From Ga0077527 sp049433545 (GTDB lineage Bacteria; Pseudomonadota; Gammaproteobacteria; Burkholderiales; SG8-41): 44,307 nt of DNA. Positions within the stretch are counted from its first letter, which is position 1, and each line of letters starts with the position of its first letter. The notes under the pieces were generated by a model, which was given only the letters and a program-made list of their open reading frames with translations, was not told where the DNA came from and ran no database searches. Position numbers and translations under genes: made by a program. Positions 1-10,631 of the stretch are shown here, one piece after another. The stretch covers positions 1 through 44,307 of the forward strand of contig JBMTEY010000006.1 in assembly GCA_049433545.1 (NCBI GenBank), in the 5' to 3' direction.

Positions 1-1190
1 ATCGGCCAGCCGGTCTCGGTCTGCCAGTAATGGTCGATCACCGGCTTGCCGATGGCTTCGTGGATCCAGCGATGCGTGGGTTCGTCCAGCGGCTCGCCGG
101 CGAGGAACAGGTGGCGCAGCGACGACAGGTCGTATTTTTTGAGGTACGCCGGATCCTGCTTTTTCAGCACGCGCGCCGCGGTCGGCGAGGAGAACATGAC
201 GCTGACCTTGTGTTCGGCGACGATTTTCCACCAGATGCCGGCGTCCGGCCGTATCGGCAGGCCTTCGTAAAGGATGGTGGTCATGCCCTGGATCAGCGGA
301 CCGTAGACGATGTACGAATGACCCACCACCCAGCCGATGTCCGAGGTGGTGAACATGGTTTCCCCGGGATGGCCGCTGTAGATGTGGCGCATCGAACTCG
401 CCAGCGCCACGGCATAACCGCCGGTGTCGCGCTGCACACCCTTGGGTTTGCCGGTGGTGCCCGAGGTATAGAGGATGTACGAGGGCTCGTTGGACTCCAG
501 CCAGGCCACCGGCACCTGTGCGCCGGCATGCTGTTTTGCCAGCGTCGCGTAATCAAGATCCCGTCCGGCCACCGGCTTGAAATCGGGATCGATGCCGCGG
601 TTGACCACCAGCACCCGTCCGGGCGGATGCTTCGCCAGGCGCAGCGCCTCGTTGACCAGCGGCTGGTAATGGATGGCCTTGCCGCCGCGCAGTCCGGCGT
701 CGGCGGTGACTAGCAGTTTCGGCTGTGCATCGTCGATGCGCGTCGCGCAACTCGCCGCTGCAAAACCGCCGAAGACCACCGAATGCACCGCCCCCAGCCG
801 CGCGCAGGCCAGCATCGCGAACACCGCTTCTGGAATCATCGGCATGTAGAGCAGCACGCGGTCGCCGCGGCCCACGCCCTGCACCGCGATCACTGCGGCC
901 ATCACATTCACCTGCTCATGCAGTTCGCGGTAGGTGTAACTTTTTTCAGTATCGGTTTCGGTCGAGATGTAGACCAGCGCCGGCTGCTCGCCGCGCACCG
1001 CGAGATGACGGTCCACCGCGTTGTGGCAGAGATTGGTTTCGCCGCCGACAAACCATTTCGCGAACGGCGGCCGGCTGTAATCCAGCACCTGTCCGAATGG
1101 CTTGTGCCAGTCGATATGCCGTGCCTCTTCCGCCCAGAACGCCTCACGGTCGGCGATGGAACGACGATGAAAGTCGGCGTATGCGCCCAT
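1..1190 (-). CDS. prpE: Propionate-CoA ligase (PrpE), 3' end beyond window
   Basis: AMP-forming acyl-CoA synthetase that activates propionate to propionyl-CoA via propionyl-AMP in the cytoplasm. About 396 N-terminal residues are in the window; the family is usually about 630 long, so the C-terminal domain lies off the left edge. The translation opens with the acetyl/propionyl-CoA synthetase N-terminal domain (FWAEEARHIDW, NLCHNAVDRH) and contains the adenylate-forming P-loop YTSGTTGKPKGV followed by QRDTGG, a run typical of PrpE rather than Acs. The ATG at 1190 is preceded by a perfect AGGAGG (1195-1200). It is the most distal gene of the minus-strand block, 79 bp after the acrylyl-CoA reductase-like gene. 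prpC and prpD on the other side of mdh supply the methylcitrate route for its product. An acetyl-CoA synthetase cannot be fully excluded without the C-terminus. Confidence 0.88.
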   Translation of the reverse strand, partial: MGAYADFHRRSIADREAFWAEEARHIDWHKPFGQVLDYSRPPFAKWFVGGETNLCHNAVDRHLAVRGEQPALVYISTETDTEKSYTYRELHEQVNVMAAVIAVQGVGRGDRVLLYMPMIPEAVFAMLACARLGAVHSVVFGGFAAASCATRIDDAQPKLLVTADAGLRGGKAIHYQPLVNEALRLAKHPPGRVLVVNRGIDPDFKPVAGRDLDYATLAKQHAGAQVPVAWLESNEPSYILYTSGTTGKPKGVQRDTGGYAVALASSMRHIYSGHPGETMFTTSDIGWVVGHSYIVYGPLIQGMTTILYEGLPIRPDAGIWWKIVAEHKVSVMFSSPTAARVLKKQDPAYLKKYDLSSLRHLFLAGEPLDEPTHRWIHEAIGKPVIDHYWQTETGWP

Positions 1191-1269
1191 GTGCCCTCCT
1201 CGAATCTCCGGCCCGCGGTGCTGTAGTGATATCGGGGCCGGCAGCAGGGCTATTATCCCCCGCCGGGAC

Positions 1270-2259
1270 TTACGAAATCCTGACCACCGCGCGGCCGCGG
1301 ATGTCGCCCTTCAGCATGCGTTCGAAATATGCGGGCAGGTCGTCCAGACCGATCGTCTGCGCGATTTTGCCGAGGTGCGGCGGCTTGAGATCGGACGCCA
1401 GGCGCCCCCAGACCCGCTGCCGCAGGGACATCGGCGTCGCCGCCGAATCGACGCCGATCAGGCGCACGCCGCGCAGGATGAACGGCAGCACCGTGGTCTT
1501 GAGCTCGATGCCGCCGGCATTGCCGAAGCTGGCGATAAGTCCCTGCGGCTGCATGGTGCGTGTCAGCCACGCCAGCTGCTCGCCGCCAACAGAATCAAAA
1601 GCCGCCGCCCACAGCGGTTTTTCCAGCGGGCGGGTTCCGAAATCGATGGTCGCGCGATCGATGATTTCGGCGGCTCCCAGGCTGCGCAGGAAATCATGAG
1701 CAGCGGCCTTGCCGCTGACCGCGGTGATGCCGTAACCCCGGGCTGCCAGCATGTCGATGGCGAGGCTGGCGACCCCGCCGGTCGCGCCGTTGACCAGCAC
1801 GCGCCCCATGTTCGGCGCCATGCCGTTCAGTTCCAGCAGTTCGACCGCGAGGCCCGCGGTGTATCCCGCCGTGCCCAGTGCCATCGCATCGAACAGCGTC
1901 AGTCCACTGGGCAGCGGCACCACCCAGTCGGCGGGCACCCGGCAGATTTCCGCAAAACCGCCGTCGTGCGCCACGCCCATGTCGTAGCTGGTACATATAA
2001 TCTCATCGCCGGGTTTATAACGGCCATCGGAAGAACTCACCACGGTTCCCGCCGCATCGATGCCACCGATCAGCGGAAACTTGCGGATGATCTTGCCGCC
2101 GCTGCCGGTGGCCGCCAGCGCATCCTTGAAATTGACGCTGGAATACGCGGTTTTGAATACCACTGCGCCGTGGCCGATGCCGGCACAAGGCACATCCTCG
2201 ATGCGCCCCTCTATCTTGTTGTTTTCATTGAATATTCTGTATGCCTTGCAGTGTTCCAT
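1270..2259 (-). CDS. acuI: Acrylyl-CoA reductase-like MDR oxidoreductase (AcuI/YhdH family)
   Basis: Zinc-free medium-chain dehydrogenase/reductase of 329 residues, the normal length for the YhdH/YhfP/AcuI family. Visible features are the N-terminal GroES-like fold with YSSVNFKDALAATG (about 39-52), FPLIGGIDAAGTV (about 61-73), and the Rossmann segment VLVNGATGGVASLA (about 154-167) that binds NADPH. AcuI enzymes reduce acrylyl-CoA to propionyl-CoA; placement between the TCA operon and prpE fits a job in feeding or detoxifying propionyl-CoA precursors, but the substrate is inferred from family and context. A generic quinone oxidoreductase role is the alternative. The start ATG at 2259 has GAGGA just upstream, overlapping the end of zapE (6-bp gap), so it is probably translated from the same transcript. 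Confidence 0.8.
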   Translation of the reverse strand: MEHCKAYRIFNENNKIEGRIEDVPCAGIGHGAVVFKTAYSSVNFKDALAATGSGGKIIRKFPLIGGIDAAGTVVSSSDGRYKPGDEIICTSYDMGVAHDGGFAEICRVPADWVVPLPSGLTLFDAMALGTAGYTAGLAVELLELNGMAPNMGRVLVNGATGGVASLAIDMLAARGYGITAVSGKAAAHDFLRSLGAAEIIDRATIDFGTRPLEKPLWAAAFDSVGGEQLAWLTRTMQPQGLIASFGNAGGIELKTTVLPFILRGVRLIGVDSAATPMSLRQRVWGRLASDLKPPHLGKIAQTIGLDDLPAYFERMLKGDIRGRAVVRIS

Positions 2260-2265
2260 AGGTCC

Positions 2266-3375
2266 TCACGGCAAATGGGGCAATGCCAGGTACTGGCGGG
2301 TCTGCATTTCTGTCAGACGGCTCGCCAGCCGTTCCTTCAGCGATGCATTGAGGTGTGCCTGGAAGCCGTCGCTGTCCGCTGCATCGGCCACCAGGTCCGC
2401 TGCGGGCACCGCGGCGCCCAGCATCAGCTTCACCCGCCGATCATAAAACTCATCGACCAGCCACACAAACCGCCGCAGCACGTCAGCGTCGGCGCCGGTG
2501 AAGCGCGGCACGCCGGAGATCAGGATGGTGTGGTAACGACGCCCCAGTTCGATGTAATCGGGCTTGCCGCGCGGTCCTGCGCACAGTTCATTGAAATCGA
2601 ACCACGCCACGCCCGGTGACTGGTGGCGCACGCGGATCAGCCGGTCCTCGATGTCCAGGGGATCCGTGTTAGCCGCGCCGCCGGCGATGTGGCCGAATGC
2701 CTGAGCCAGGTGATCGTCCGCGCCGGCACCGATGTGGTACGTTCCGGCGCGTTCCAGCTCGCGCAGCCGGTAATCGGTGCCGCCGTCGACGTTGACCACG
2801 GTCATCCGCGTCTTGATCAGTTCGATCGCCGGCAGAAACTGCGCGCGCTGCAGGCCGTGCTGGTAGAGCTCGTCAGGCGCGAAATTCGAAGTGGTCAGCA
2901 ACACCACGCCTTCCGCCATCAGGCCTTCGAGCAGTCGCCGCATCAGCATCGCATCGGTGATGTCGGTGACATGGAATTCATCCAGGCACAGCAGGTCGGC
3001 ATCTGCCGCGATGTCGCGCGCCACCAGCGCCATCGGCGCTTCATGGCCCTGGTGGGCATGCAGCGCCTTGTGGATTTCCTGCATGAAACGGTGAAAATGA
3101 ATGCGCTTCTTGCGCGTGACCGCGGTGTAGGCGAAAAAACTGTCCATCAGGAAACTCTTGCCACGCCCGACCCCGCCCCACAGGTAGACGCCACGCACGC
3201 GCCGGCGGCGATCAAGCAGGCCGAGCAGTCCGCGGCTGGCACGGTTGCCGGGATTGAGGCCGTCGTCGACGCGCTGCAGTTCGCGCGCCGCCTGTTCCTG
3301 CTCGGCGTCGGGGGTGAAACCGTGTTCAGCGGCTTGCTGCCGCAGGAAAGCGGTAAAAGCGGGTATGTCAGCCAC
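2266..3375 (-). CDS. zapE: Cell division ATPase ZapE (AFG1 family)
   Basis: P-loop ATPase of 369 residues, as expected for ZapE, which associates with the divisome and destabilises FtsZ polymers under stress; mitochondrial AFG1 is the eukaryotic relative. Walker A is GGVGRGKS at residues 67-74 and Walker B LLCLDEFHV at 128-136; an arginine-rich RDRRRR-like stretch precedes the ATPase core. It starts with GTG at 3375 with no clear Shine-Dalgarno, 30 bp after lpdA ends. Its place directly downstream of the 2-oxoglutarate dehydrogenase genes is a conserved betaproteobacterial arrangement; the functional reason is not evident from sequence. Confidence 0.93.
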   Translation of the reverse strand: MADIPAFTAFLRQQAAEHGFTPDAEQEQAARELQRVDDGLNPGNRASRGLLGLLDRRRRVRGVYLWGGVGRGKSFLMDSFFAYTAVTRKKRIHFHRFMQEIHKALHAHQGHEAPMALVARDIAADADLLCLDEFHVTDITDAMLMRRLLEGLMAEGVVLLTTSNFAPDELYQHGLQRAQFLPAIELIKTRMTVVNVDGGTDYRLRELERAGTYHIGAGADDHLAQAFGHIAGGAANTDPLDIEDRLIRVRHQSPGVAWFDFNELCAGPRGKPDYIELGRRYHTILISGVPRFTGADADVLRRFVWLVDEFYDRRVKLMLGAAVPAADLVADAADSDGFQAHLNASLKERLASRLTEMQTRQYLALPHLP

Positions 3376-3405
3376 GGGAACGCCGGAACCGCGAGGCGGC
3401 CTCGG

Positions 3406-4830
3406 TTACAGGTTCAGTGTGCGGTTGTCGACGGCCAGCGCGGCTTCCTTCATCGACTCGGACAGCGACGGATGGGCATGACAGATCATCGCGATGTCTT
3501 CAGACGCTGCGCCGAATTCCATCGCCACCACCGCTTCGGCAATCAGTTCGGAGGCCATCGGGCCGATGATGTGTACGCCGAGGATGCGGTCGGTCTTCTC
3601 GTCGGCGAGGAATTTGACGAAGCCGGTGGTGTCGCCCAGCGCGCGGGCGCGGCCGTTGGCCATGAACGGGAAAGTGCCCGCACGGTATTTGACGCCATCC
3701 TGCTTCAGCTGCTGCTCGGTTTTGCCCACCCAGGCGATCTCGGGCGAGGTGTAGATTACCCACGGCACGGTGTTGAAATCGACATGGCCGTGTTTGCCGG
3801 AGATGCGCTCGGCTACTGCCACGCCCTCTTCCTCAGCCTTGTGCGCCAGCATCGGTCCCCGCACAACGTCGCCGACCGCCCATACGCCGGGCAGATTGGT
3901 CTTGCAGTCGTTGTCGACCGCAACGAATCCCCGTTCGTCGATTTTCAGGCCCACCGCCTTGGCATTGAGTCCGTCGGTGTTCGGCACGCGGCCGATGGAA
4001 ACGATCAGTTTGTCCACGGCCAGCGTCTGCGCTGCGCCGGCGCTGTCGGTGTATTCGACGGTGACGTTCTTTTTCGCGCTGATCTTGCCGACCTTGACCC
4101 CCGTATGGATGGCCAGACCCTGCTTGCCGAACACTTTCTGCGCCTCTTTTGCCACCTGCTGGTCGACTGCGCCGAGGAAATCGGGCAAGGCCTCCAGCAC
4201 CGTGACTTCGGCGCCGAGGCGGCGCCACACGCTGCCCATTTCGAGCCCGATCACGCCGGCGCCGATCACGCCGAGCTTTTTGGGAACATCGGCGATCGCG
4301 AGCGCGCCGGCATTGTCTAGGACCAGCTTGTTGTCGAAGGGCACGTCGGGCAGCACCCGCGGATTAGATCCGGTGGCGATGATCACGTGCTTGGCAGTCA
4401 GCACATCCGCGCTCTTGCCCGAGACCTGGATCTGCCAGGCGCCCGAACCACCGCCGGCAAACGCACCCTTGCCGTGGAAAAAGGTAATCTTGTTCTTCTT
4501 GAACAGGTAGAGGATGCCGTCGTTGTTCTGCTTGACGACCTTGTCCTTGCGTTTGAGCATTTGCGCAACATCCATCGCCAGGCCCTTGACCTGGATGCCA
4601 TGCTCGGCAAAGGCATGCCCCGCGTGTTCGTAGTTTTCCGAGGACTGCAGCAGCGCCTTCGAAGGAATGCAGCCGACGTTGGTGCAGGTGCCTCCAGGTG
4701 CGGGTTTGCCGTCCTGGGTGCTCCACTCATCGATGCAGGCTACCTGCTGGCCGAGCTGCGCGGCGCGGATCGCCGCGATGTAACCGCCGGGACCGGCGCC
4801 GATGACTACGACATCAAATGATTTGGCCAT
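3406..4830 (-). CDS. lpdA: Dihydrolipoyl dehydrogenase, E3 of 2-oxoglutarate dehydrogenase
   Basis: FAD-dependent E3 subunit that reoxidises dihydrolipoamide and passes electrons to NAD+. At 474 residues it has full length. Residues 7-20 hold the FAD-binding VVVIGAGPGGYIAA, the redox disulfide is CTNVGC at 49-54, a second Rossmann motif GVIGAGVIGLEMG binds NAD+, and the C-terminal HAHPSLSE supplies the His-Glu catalytic pair. There is no N-terminal lipoyl domain, unlike the E3 of some pyruvate dehydrogenase operons, which together with the adjacent sucAB assigns it to the 2-oxoglutarate complex. It begins 10 bp after sucB, with only a weak ribosome-binding site, so coupling is likely. Confidence 0.96.
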   Translation of the reverse strand: MAKSFDVVVIGAGPGGYIAAIRAAQLGQQVACIDEWSTQDGKPAPGGTCTNVGCIPSKALLQSSENYEHAGHAFAEHGIQVKGLAMDVAQMLKRKDKVVKQNNDGILYLFKKNKITFFHGKGAFAGGGSGAWQIQVSGKSADVLTAKHVIIATGSNPRVLPDVPFDNKLVLDNAGALAIADVPKKLGVIGAGVIGLEMGSVWRRLGAEVTVLEALPDFLGAVDQQVAKEAQKVFGKQGLAIHTGVKVGKISAKKNVTVEYTDSAGAAQTLAVDKLIVSIGRVPNTDGLNAKAVGLKIDERGFVAVDNDCKTNLPGVWAVGDVVRGPMLAHKAEEEGVAVAERISGKHGHVDFNTVPWVIYTSPEIAWVGKTEQQLKQDGVKYRAGTFPFMANGRARALGDTTGFVKFLADEKTDRILGVHIIGPMASELIAEAVVAMEFGAASEDIAMICHAHPSLSESMKEAALAVDNRTLNL

Positions 4831-4840
4831 GTTCCAGCGC

Positions 4841-6070
<1,230 letters not shown>

Positions 6071-6105
6071 GATTACTCCATAACCTATTTATTATATTAA
6101 TAAAA

Positions 6106-8988
6106 TTAATGTTCTTCACCTTCAGCCAGCGCCCGCGGCCTGAACATCCGCGGCTCACTGCCGCCGGACAGCGTCAGCGCCTGGTCGACCAGTTCCTTCT
6201 GCTGCTTCTCGTGCAATGACTTGTAGCCGGCCGCCGGCGAGGCTGACGAATCGCGGCCCGCGTAATACAGCTTCTGGTGCGGCAGCAGGTGGCGCATCAG
6301 GTAATGCTGGATGTGCCGCCATGAGCCCTGGTTGCGCGGTTCTTCCTGGCACCAGACGATTTCCTTGGCATTCTTGTAGCGCACGATCTGGGCGCGGAAT
6401 TCATCGTGCGGGAACGGATAGATCTGTGCGATGCGCACCAGCGGCAGGTTCTGGATCGCCCGCGCGCGGCGTTCGTTGCGCAGGTCGTAATAAACCTTGC
6501 CGCTGCAGAAAATCACCCGCTCGACCTGTTCCGGGTCGATTTCGCGCGCATCCCAGTCCTCGTTCACCGGGTTGAAGCGATCGTTGGCGAATTCCTCCAA
6601 CGGCGACACCGACTCCTTGTGCCGCAGCAGGCTTTTCGGCGAGAAGATGATCAGCGGCTTGCGGTGCGGGCGCACCATCTGCCGCCGCAGCAGATAATAC
6701 ATCTGCACCGGCGTCGCCGGCACGCAGACCTGCATGTTGTAGTCCGCGCACAGCTGCAGGAAACGCTCGATGCGGCCCGAAGAATGTTCCGGGCCCGCAC
6801 CCTCGTAACCGTGCGGCAGCATCAGCGTCAGTCCGCTCAGGCGCCCCCACTTCACCTCGCCTGACGCAATGAACTGGTCGATCACCACCTGGGCGCCGTT
6901 GACGAAATCGCCGTACTGCGCCTCCCAGATCACCAGTTCCTTCGGACCCGAGGTCGCGTACCCGTATTCAAACCCAAGCACCGCTTCTTCCGACAGCACC
7001 GAGTCGATGACCACGAAATCGCCCTGGTCGGCGGCCAGGTGCTGCAACGGCACGTAAGTTCCCTGGTCCCAACGCTCGCGGCCCTGGTCGTGCAGCACGG
7101 CGTGGCGATGGAAAAACGTGCCCCGCCCCGAGTCCTGCCCCGACAGGCGCACCGAGAAGCCCTCGGTCAGCAGCGAAGCGTAGGCCAGCGTTTCCGCCAT
7201 GCCCCAGTCCAGCGGCAACTTGCCTTCCGCCATCAGGCGGCGGTCCTGCATGATCTTTTCGACGCGCGGGTGCAGTTTGAAATTCGCCGGCACCTCGCAC
7301 ACCTTGCGCGCCAGCGCCTGCAGTTTCTCCAGCGGCAGGCGCGTATCGTCGTTCTCGTTCCACTTGGTGCCTTTGTAGGGGCTCCAGTCGGCCTCGAACG
7401 GCGGCTTGTAGTTGGAAAGAATGGTCTTGTTGGTGTGGTATCCGCGGTCCAGCGCGTCGCGGAAACCGCTGACCATCTTGTCAGCCTCGTCATCGGTGAG
7501 GATGCCCTCGGCGATCAGGCGGTCGGCGTAGACCTTGCGCGGCGTCGGATGCGCATGGATGCGCCGGTACATCATCGGCTGGGTCACCATCGGCTCGTCC
7601 TGCTCGTTGTGGCCGAGGCGGCGGTAGCACACCAGGTCGATCACCACATCCTTCCTGAATTTCATCCGGTAATCGAGAGCGATTTCGGTGACGAAGGCAA
7701 TCGCCTCCGGATCGTCGCCGTTGACGTGGAAAATCGGCACCTCGAGCATTTTCACGACGTCGGAGCAGTAGGTCGAAGACCGCGCGTCGCGCGGATCCGA
7801 AGTGGTGAAGCCGATCTGGTTGTTGATGATGATGTGCACCGTGCCGCCGGTACCGTAGCCGCGGGTCTCGGCAAAATTCAGCACTTCCTGGATCACGCCC
7901 TGCCCTGAAAACGCGGCGTCGCCGTGGATCAGCACCGGCAGCACCTGCTCGCCGGTATGGTCCTTGCGCCTGTGCTGGCGCGCGCGCACCGAGCCCTCGA
8001 CCACCGGGTTGACGATTTCGAGGTGGGAAGGGTTGAAGGCGACGGTCACGTGCATCGGGCCGCCGGGGGTCATCACGTTCGAGGAAAACCCGTCGTGGTA
8101 CTTGACGTCACCGGCGAGCACGTTGGCCTGCTGCTTGCCCTCGAACGAGGAAAACAGGTCCGCCGGCATCTTGCCCAGCGTATTGACCAGCACGTTGAGG
8201 CGACCGCGGTGCGCCATGCCGATCACCAGTTCCTGCACGCCCGCCCCGCCTGCCTTCTGCAGCAGGTGATCGAGCATCGGGATCAGGCCGTCGCCGCCTT
8301 CAAGCGAAAACCGCGTCTGGCCGACATACTTGGCGTTGAGGTATTTCTCCAGCGTCTCCGCCGCCGTCAGCCGGTCGAGCAGGTGTTTCTTGTATGCCGC
8401 GTCGTAGTCGGGGCGGCCGCGCGTCGGCTCCAGCTTTTCCGACATCCAGCGCTTCTGCGGGATGTCCGACATGTACATGTATTCGACGCCGATGGTGCGG
8501 CAATAGGTGTCGCGCAACGCCTGGAGGATGTCGCGCAGCGGTGCGCGCGCCGGGCCGTGCAGCGTGCCGGTATCGAACACGGTATCCATGTCCGCCTCGG
8601 TCAGCCCGTAATGCCCGGGATCGAGTTCGGCGATTTCCGGCGCATCGATGATGCGTTTCAGCGGATCAATGTCGGCGATGCGGTTGCCCTGGAAACGGTA
8701 GGCCGAGATCAGTTGCATCACCGAAAACTGCTTCTGCAGGTTCTTCTGCGCGGCTTCGTTGCCGCCGCCCGCCGGGCGCCGGCTGCGCGCGAGATCGACG
8801 AAACGCTGCTGCACCTCGGAGTGCGACACGTCGGCCGGGCCGTCGTCGAGCCGCTGCAGTTCGTCGAAATAACCGCGCCAGCGCGCTTCAACCGACTGCG
8901 GATCCTTCAAGTACTGCTCGTAGAGCCCTTCGACAAAGGGCGCATTGGCGCCGAACAGCAGCGATGTACCGCGGGATTCCTTCATCAT
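6106..8988 (-). CDS. sucA: 2-Oxoglutarate dehydrogenase E1 (SucA)
   Basis: Thiamine diphosphate-dependent E1 subunit that decarboxylates 2-oxoglutarate and succinylates the E2 lipoyl group. From the chosen ATG the protein is 960 residues. Recognisable blocks are the N-terminal LYEQYLKDPQSVEARWRGYF that docks to E2, GMAHRGRLNVLVNTLGK, the GDAAFSGQG thiamine diphosphate block, and the C-terminal transketolase-like region with VWEAQYGDFVNGAQ. The frame stays open to 9126, but that extension would overlap gltA, has low-complexity Arg/Ser composition and matches nothing; the tandem ATGATG at 8988 and 8985 after TCAGGTG is the natural start. It lies 46 bp downstream of gltA. Confidence 0.96.
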   Translation of the reverse strand: MMKESRGTSLLFGANAPFVEGLYEQYLKDPQSVEARWRGYFDELQRLDDGPADVSHSEVQQRFVDLARSRRPAGGGNEAAQKNLQKQFSVMQLISAYRFQGNRIADIDPLKRIIDAPEIAELDPGHYGLTEADMDTVFDTGTLHGPARAPLRDILQALRDTYCRTIGVEYMYMSDIPQKRWMSEKLEPTRGRPDYDAAYKKHLLDRLTAAETLEKYLNAKYVGQTRFSLEGGDGLIPMLDHLLQKAGGAGVQELVIGMAHRGRLNVLVNTLGKMPADLFSSFEGKQQANVLAGDVKYHDGFSSNVMTPGGPMHVTVAFNPSHLEIVNPVVEGSVRARQHRRKDHTGEQVLPVLIHGDAAFSGQGVIQEVLNFAETRGYGTGGTVHIIINNQIGFTTSDPRDARSSTYCSDVVKMLEVPIFHVNGDDPEAIAFVTEIALDYRMKFRKDVVIDLVCYRRLGHNEQDEPMVTQPMMYRRIHAHPTPRKVYADRLIAEGILTDDEADKMVSGFRDALDRGYHTNKTILSNYKPPFEADWSPYKGTKWNENDDTRLPLEKLQALARKVCEVPANFKLHPRVEKIMQDRRLMAEGKLPLDWGMAETLAYASLLTEGFSVRLSGQDSGRGTFFHRHAVLHDQGRERWDQGTYVPLQHLAADQGDFVVIDSVLSEEAVLGFEYGYATSGPKELVIWEAQYGDFVNGAQVVIDQFIASGEVKWGRLSGLTLMLPHGYEGAGPEHSSGRIERFLQLCADYNMQVCVPATPVQMYYLLRRQMVRPHRKPLIIFSPKSLLRHKESVSPLEEFANDRFNPVNEDWDAREIDPEQVERVIFCSGKVYYDLRNERRARAIQNLPLVRIAQIYPFPHDEFRAQIVRYKNAKEIVWCQEEPRNQGSWRHIQHYLMRHLLPHQKLYYAGRDSSASPAAGYKSLHEKQQKELVDQALTLSGGSEPRMFRPRALAEGEEH

Positions 8989-9034
8989 CTGGGCACCTGA
9001 GTTTTCTGTCCTTGCGCGGGAGGGCGACCTGCCG

Positions 9035-10333
9035 TCACTTGCGTTTGGCCATCGGCAGGAAATCGCGGCTCTTCGCACCGGTGAACAACTGCCGCGGGCG
9101 GCCGATCTTCTGGTCGGGATCGGCAATCAGCTCCTTCCACTGCGCGATCCAGCCCACAGTGCGCGCCAGCGCGAAGATCGCGGTGTACATGCTCACCGGT
9201 ATGCCCAGCGCCTTGTAGACGATGCCCGAGTAGAAGTCGACGTTCGGATAGAGCTTGCGCTTGATGAAATAGTCGTCTTCGAGGGCGATCTTCTCCAGCG
9301 CCATCGCCAGCTTGATCAGCTTGTTGTCCTTCATGTCGAGCTCTTCCAGCACCTCGTGGCAGGTCTTCTGGATCAACTTGGCACGCGGATCGTAGTTCTT
9401 GTAGACGCGGTGACCGAAGCCCATCAGCATCGCGTGGCCGTCCTTTTCCTTGACGCGCTTGATGAAGGCCGGGATGTTCTTCACGTCACCGATCTCGTCG
9501 AGCATTTTCAGCACCGCCTCGTTGGCGCCACCGTGCGCCGGGCCCCACAGGCTGGCGATGCCGGCGGAGATGCAGGCAAAGGGATTGGCGCCGGTGGAGC
9601 CGGCAAGGCGCACAGTCGAGGTCGAGGCATTCTGCTCGTGGTCGGCATGCAGGATCAGGATGCGGTCCATTGCGCGCGCGATCACCGGGTTGACCTTGTA
9701 TTCCTCGCAGGGGTTGCCGAACATCATGTAGAGAAAATTCTCGGTGTAGTTCAGCGAATTTTTCGGATACATGAACGGCTGACCCGAGTTGTACTTGTAG
9801 GCCATTGCCGTGATCGTCGGCAGCTTGGCGATCAGGCGGAACGCCGAAATCTCGCGGCTGCGTTCGTCATGGATGTTGATCGAGTCGTGGTAGAACGCCG
9901 ACAGCGCGCCGACCACGCCGCACAGCACCGCCATCGGGTGCGCATCGCGGCGGAATCCACGGAAGAAAAAGGTCATCTGGTCGTGCACCATGGTGTGCTT
10001 GGTGACGATGTCGTCGAATTCGACCTTCTGCTGCTTGTTCGGCAGCTCGCCGTTGAGGATCAGGTAGGCGACTTCCAGGAAATCACATTTCTCCGCCAGC
10101 TGTTCGATCGGGTAACCGCGGTAGAGCAGGATGCCCTCGTCGCCGTCGATGTAGGTGATATTCGAGCGGCAACTCGCCGTCGACATGAAGCCGGGGTCAT
10201 AAGTGAACTTGCCGGTCTTGGCATAAAGGCTGCGGACATCGATCACGTCCGGGCCTATGGTGCCGCCAAACACCGGGAAATCAACGGAGGGGCTGCCGTC
10301 ACTGAACGACAGGGTAGCGAGTTTTTCTTTCAT
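9035..10333 (-). CDS. gltA: Citrate synthase (type II, hexameric class)
   Basis: Condenses oxaloacetate and acetyl-CoA to citrate. Length 432 and the N-terminal extension with DPGFMSTASCRSNITYIDGD mark the large NADH-sensitive Gram-negative type, unlike the shorter prpC product encoded at 15503. Catalytic histidines sit in LWGPAHGGANEA and MGFGHRVYKNYDPRA, the latter followed by the substrate-binding arginine; the LHADHEQNASTSTVR block is also intact. The start ATG at 10333 is preceded by GGAG. A 65-bp AT-rich gap to sdhE may hold an internal promoter, but I see no convincing -35/-10 pair. Confidence 0.97.
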   Translation of the reverse strand: MKEKLATLSFSDGSPSVDFPVFGGTIGPDVIDVRSLYAKTGKFTYDPGFMSTASCRSNITYIDGDEGILLYRGYPIEQLAEKCDFLEVAYLILNGELPNKQQKVEFDDIVTKHTMVHDQMTFFFRGFRRDAHPMAVLCGVVGALSAFYHDSINIHDERSREISAFRLIAKLPTITAMAYKYNSGQPFMYPKNSLNYTENFLYMMFGNPCEEYKVNPVIARAMDRILILHADHEQNASTSTVRLAGSTGANPFACISAGIASLWGPAHGGANEAVLKMLDEIGDVKNIPAFIKRVKEKDGHAMLMGFGHRVYKNYDPRAKLIQKTCHEVLEELDMKDNKLIKLAMALEKIALEDDYFIKRKLYPNVDFYSGIVYKALGIPVSMYTAIFALARTVGWIAQWKELIADPDQKIGRPRQLFTGAKSRDFLPMAKRK

Positions 10334-10398
10334 AAAAATCTCCGTAATATCAAGTACTTATTATTAACATCTCGCGTAAAAACATAACTGCGGGCGGC

Positions 10399-10629
10399 TC
10401 AGGCGCGGCGCATGCGCTGTACCAGTTCGGCATACTGCGCCGGCGCTTCGGCCTGCCCCATCACCCATGCCAGCAGATGCGTGTCCGCCTCCGCCAGCAA
10501 ATCCTTGAATGCCTGCAGCTGCGCGGCATCCAGTCCTGCAAGGTCCTGCTCCACAAACCGGTTCAGCACCAGGTCCAGCTCCAGCATGCCGCGCCGGCAC
10601 TGCCAGCGGATGCGGTCCAGATCGGACAT
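10399..10629 (-). CDS. sdhE: FAD assembly factor SdhE (succinate dehydrogenase assembly factor 2)
   Basis: Small protein of 76 residues that helps attach FAD covalently to SdhA. It carries the signature RRGMLELD (RGxxE motif) near residues 11-18 and the five-helix composition typical of the YgfY/SdhE/CptB family. The frame can be extended to 10716, but this would run into sdhB; the ATG at 10629, two bases after the sdhB stop codon at 10632-10634, gives the family length. Immediate linkage to sdhCDAB supports the role. In enterobacteria sdhE (ygfY) sits beside ygfX; here ygfX is at 33622. Confidence 0.9.
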   Translation of the reverse strand: MSDLDRIRWQCRRGMLELDLVLNRFVEQDLAGLDAAQLQAFKDLLAEADTHLLAWVMGQAEAPAQYAELVQRMRRA

Positions 10630-10631
10630 GC

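Noticed and set aside
8989..9126. N-terminal extension of sucA
   Set aside because: Overlaps gltA, Arg/Ser-rich, and the family N-terminus begins at the ATG pair 8988/8985.
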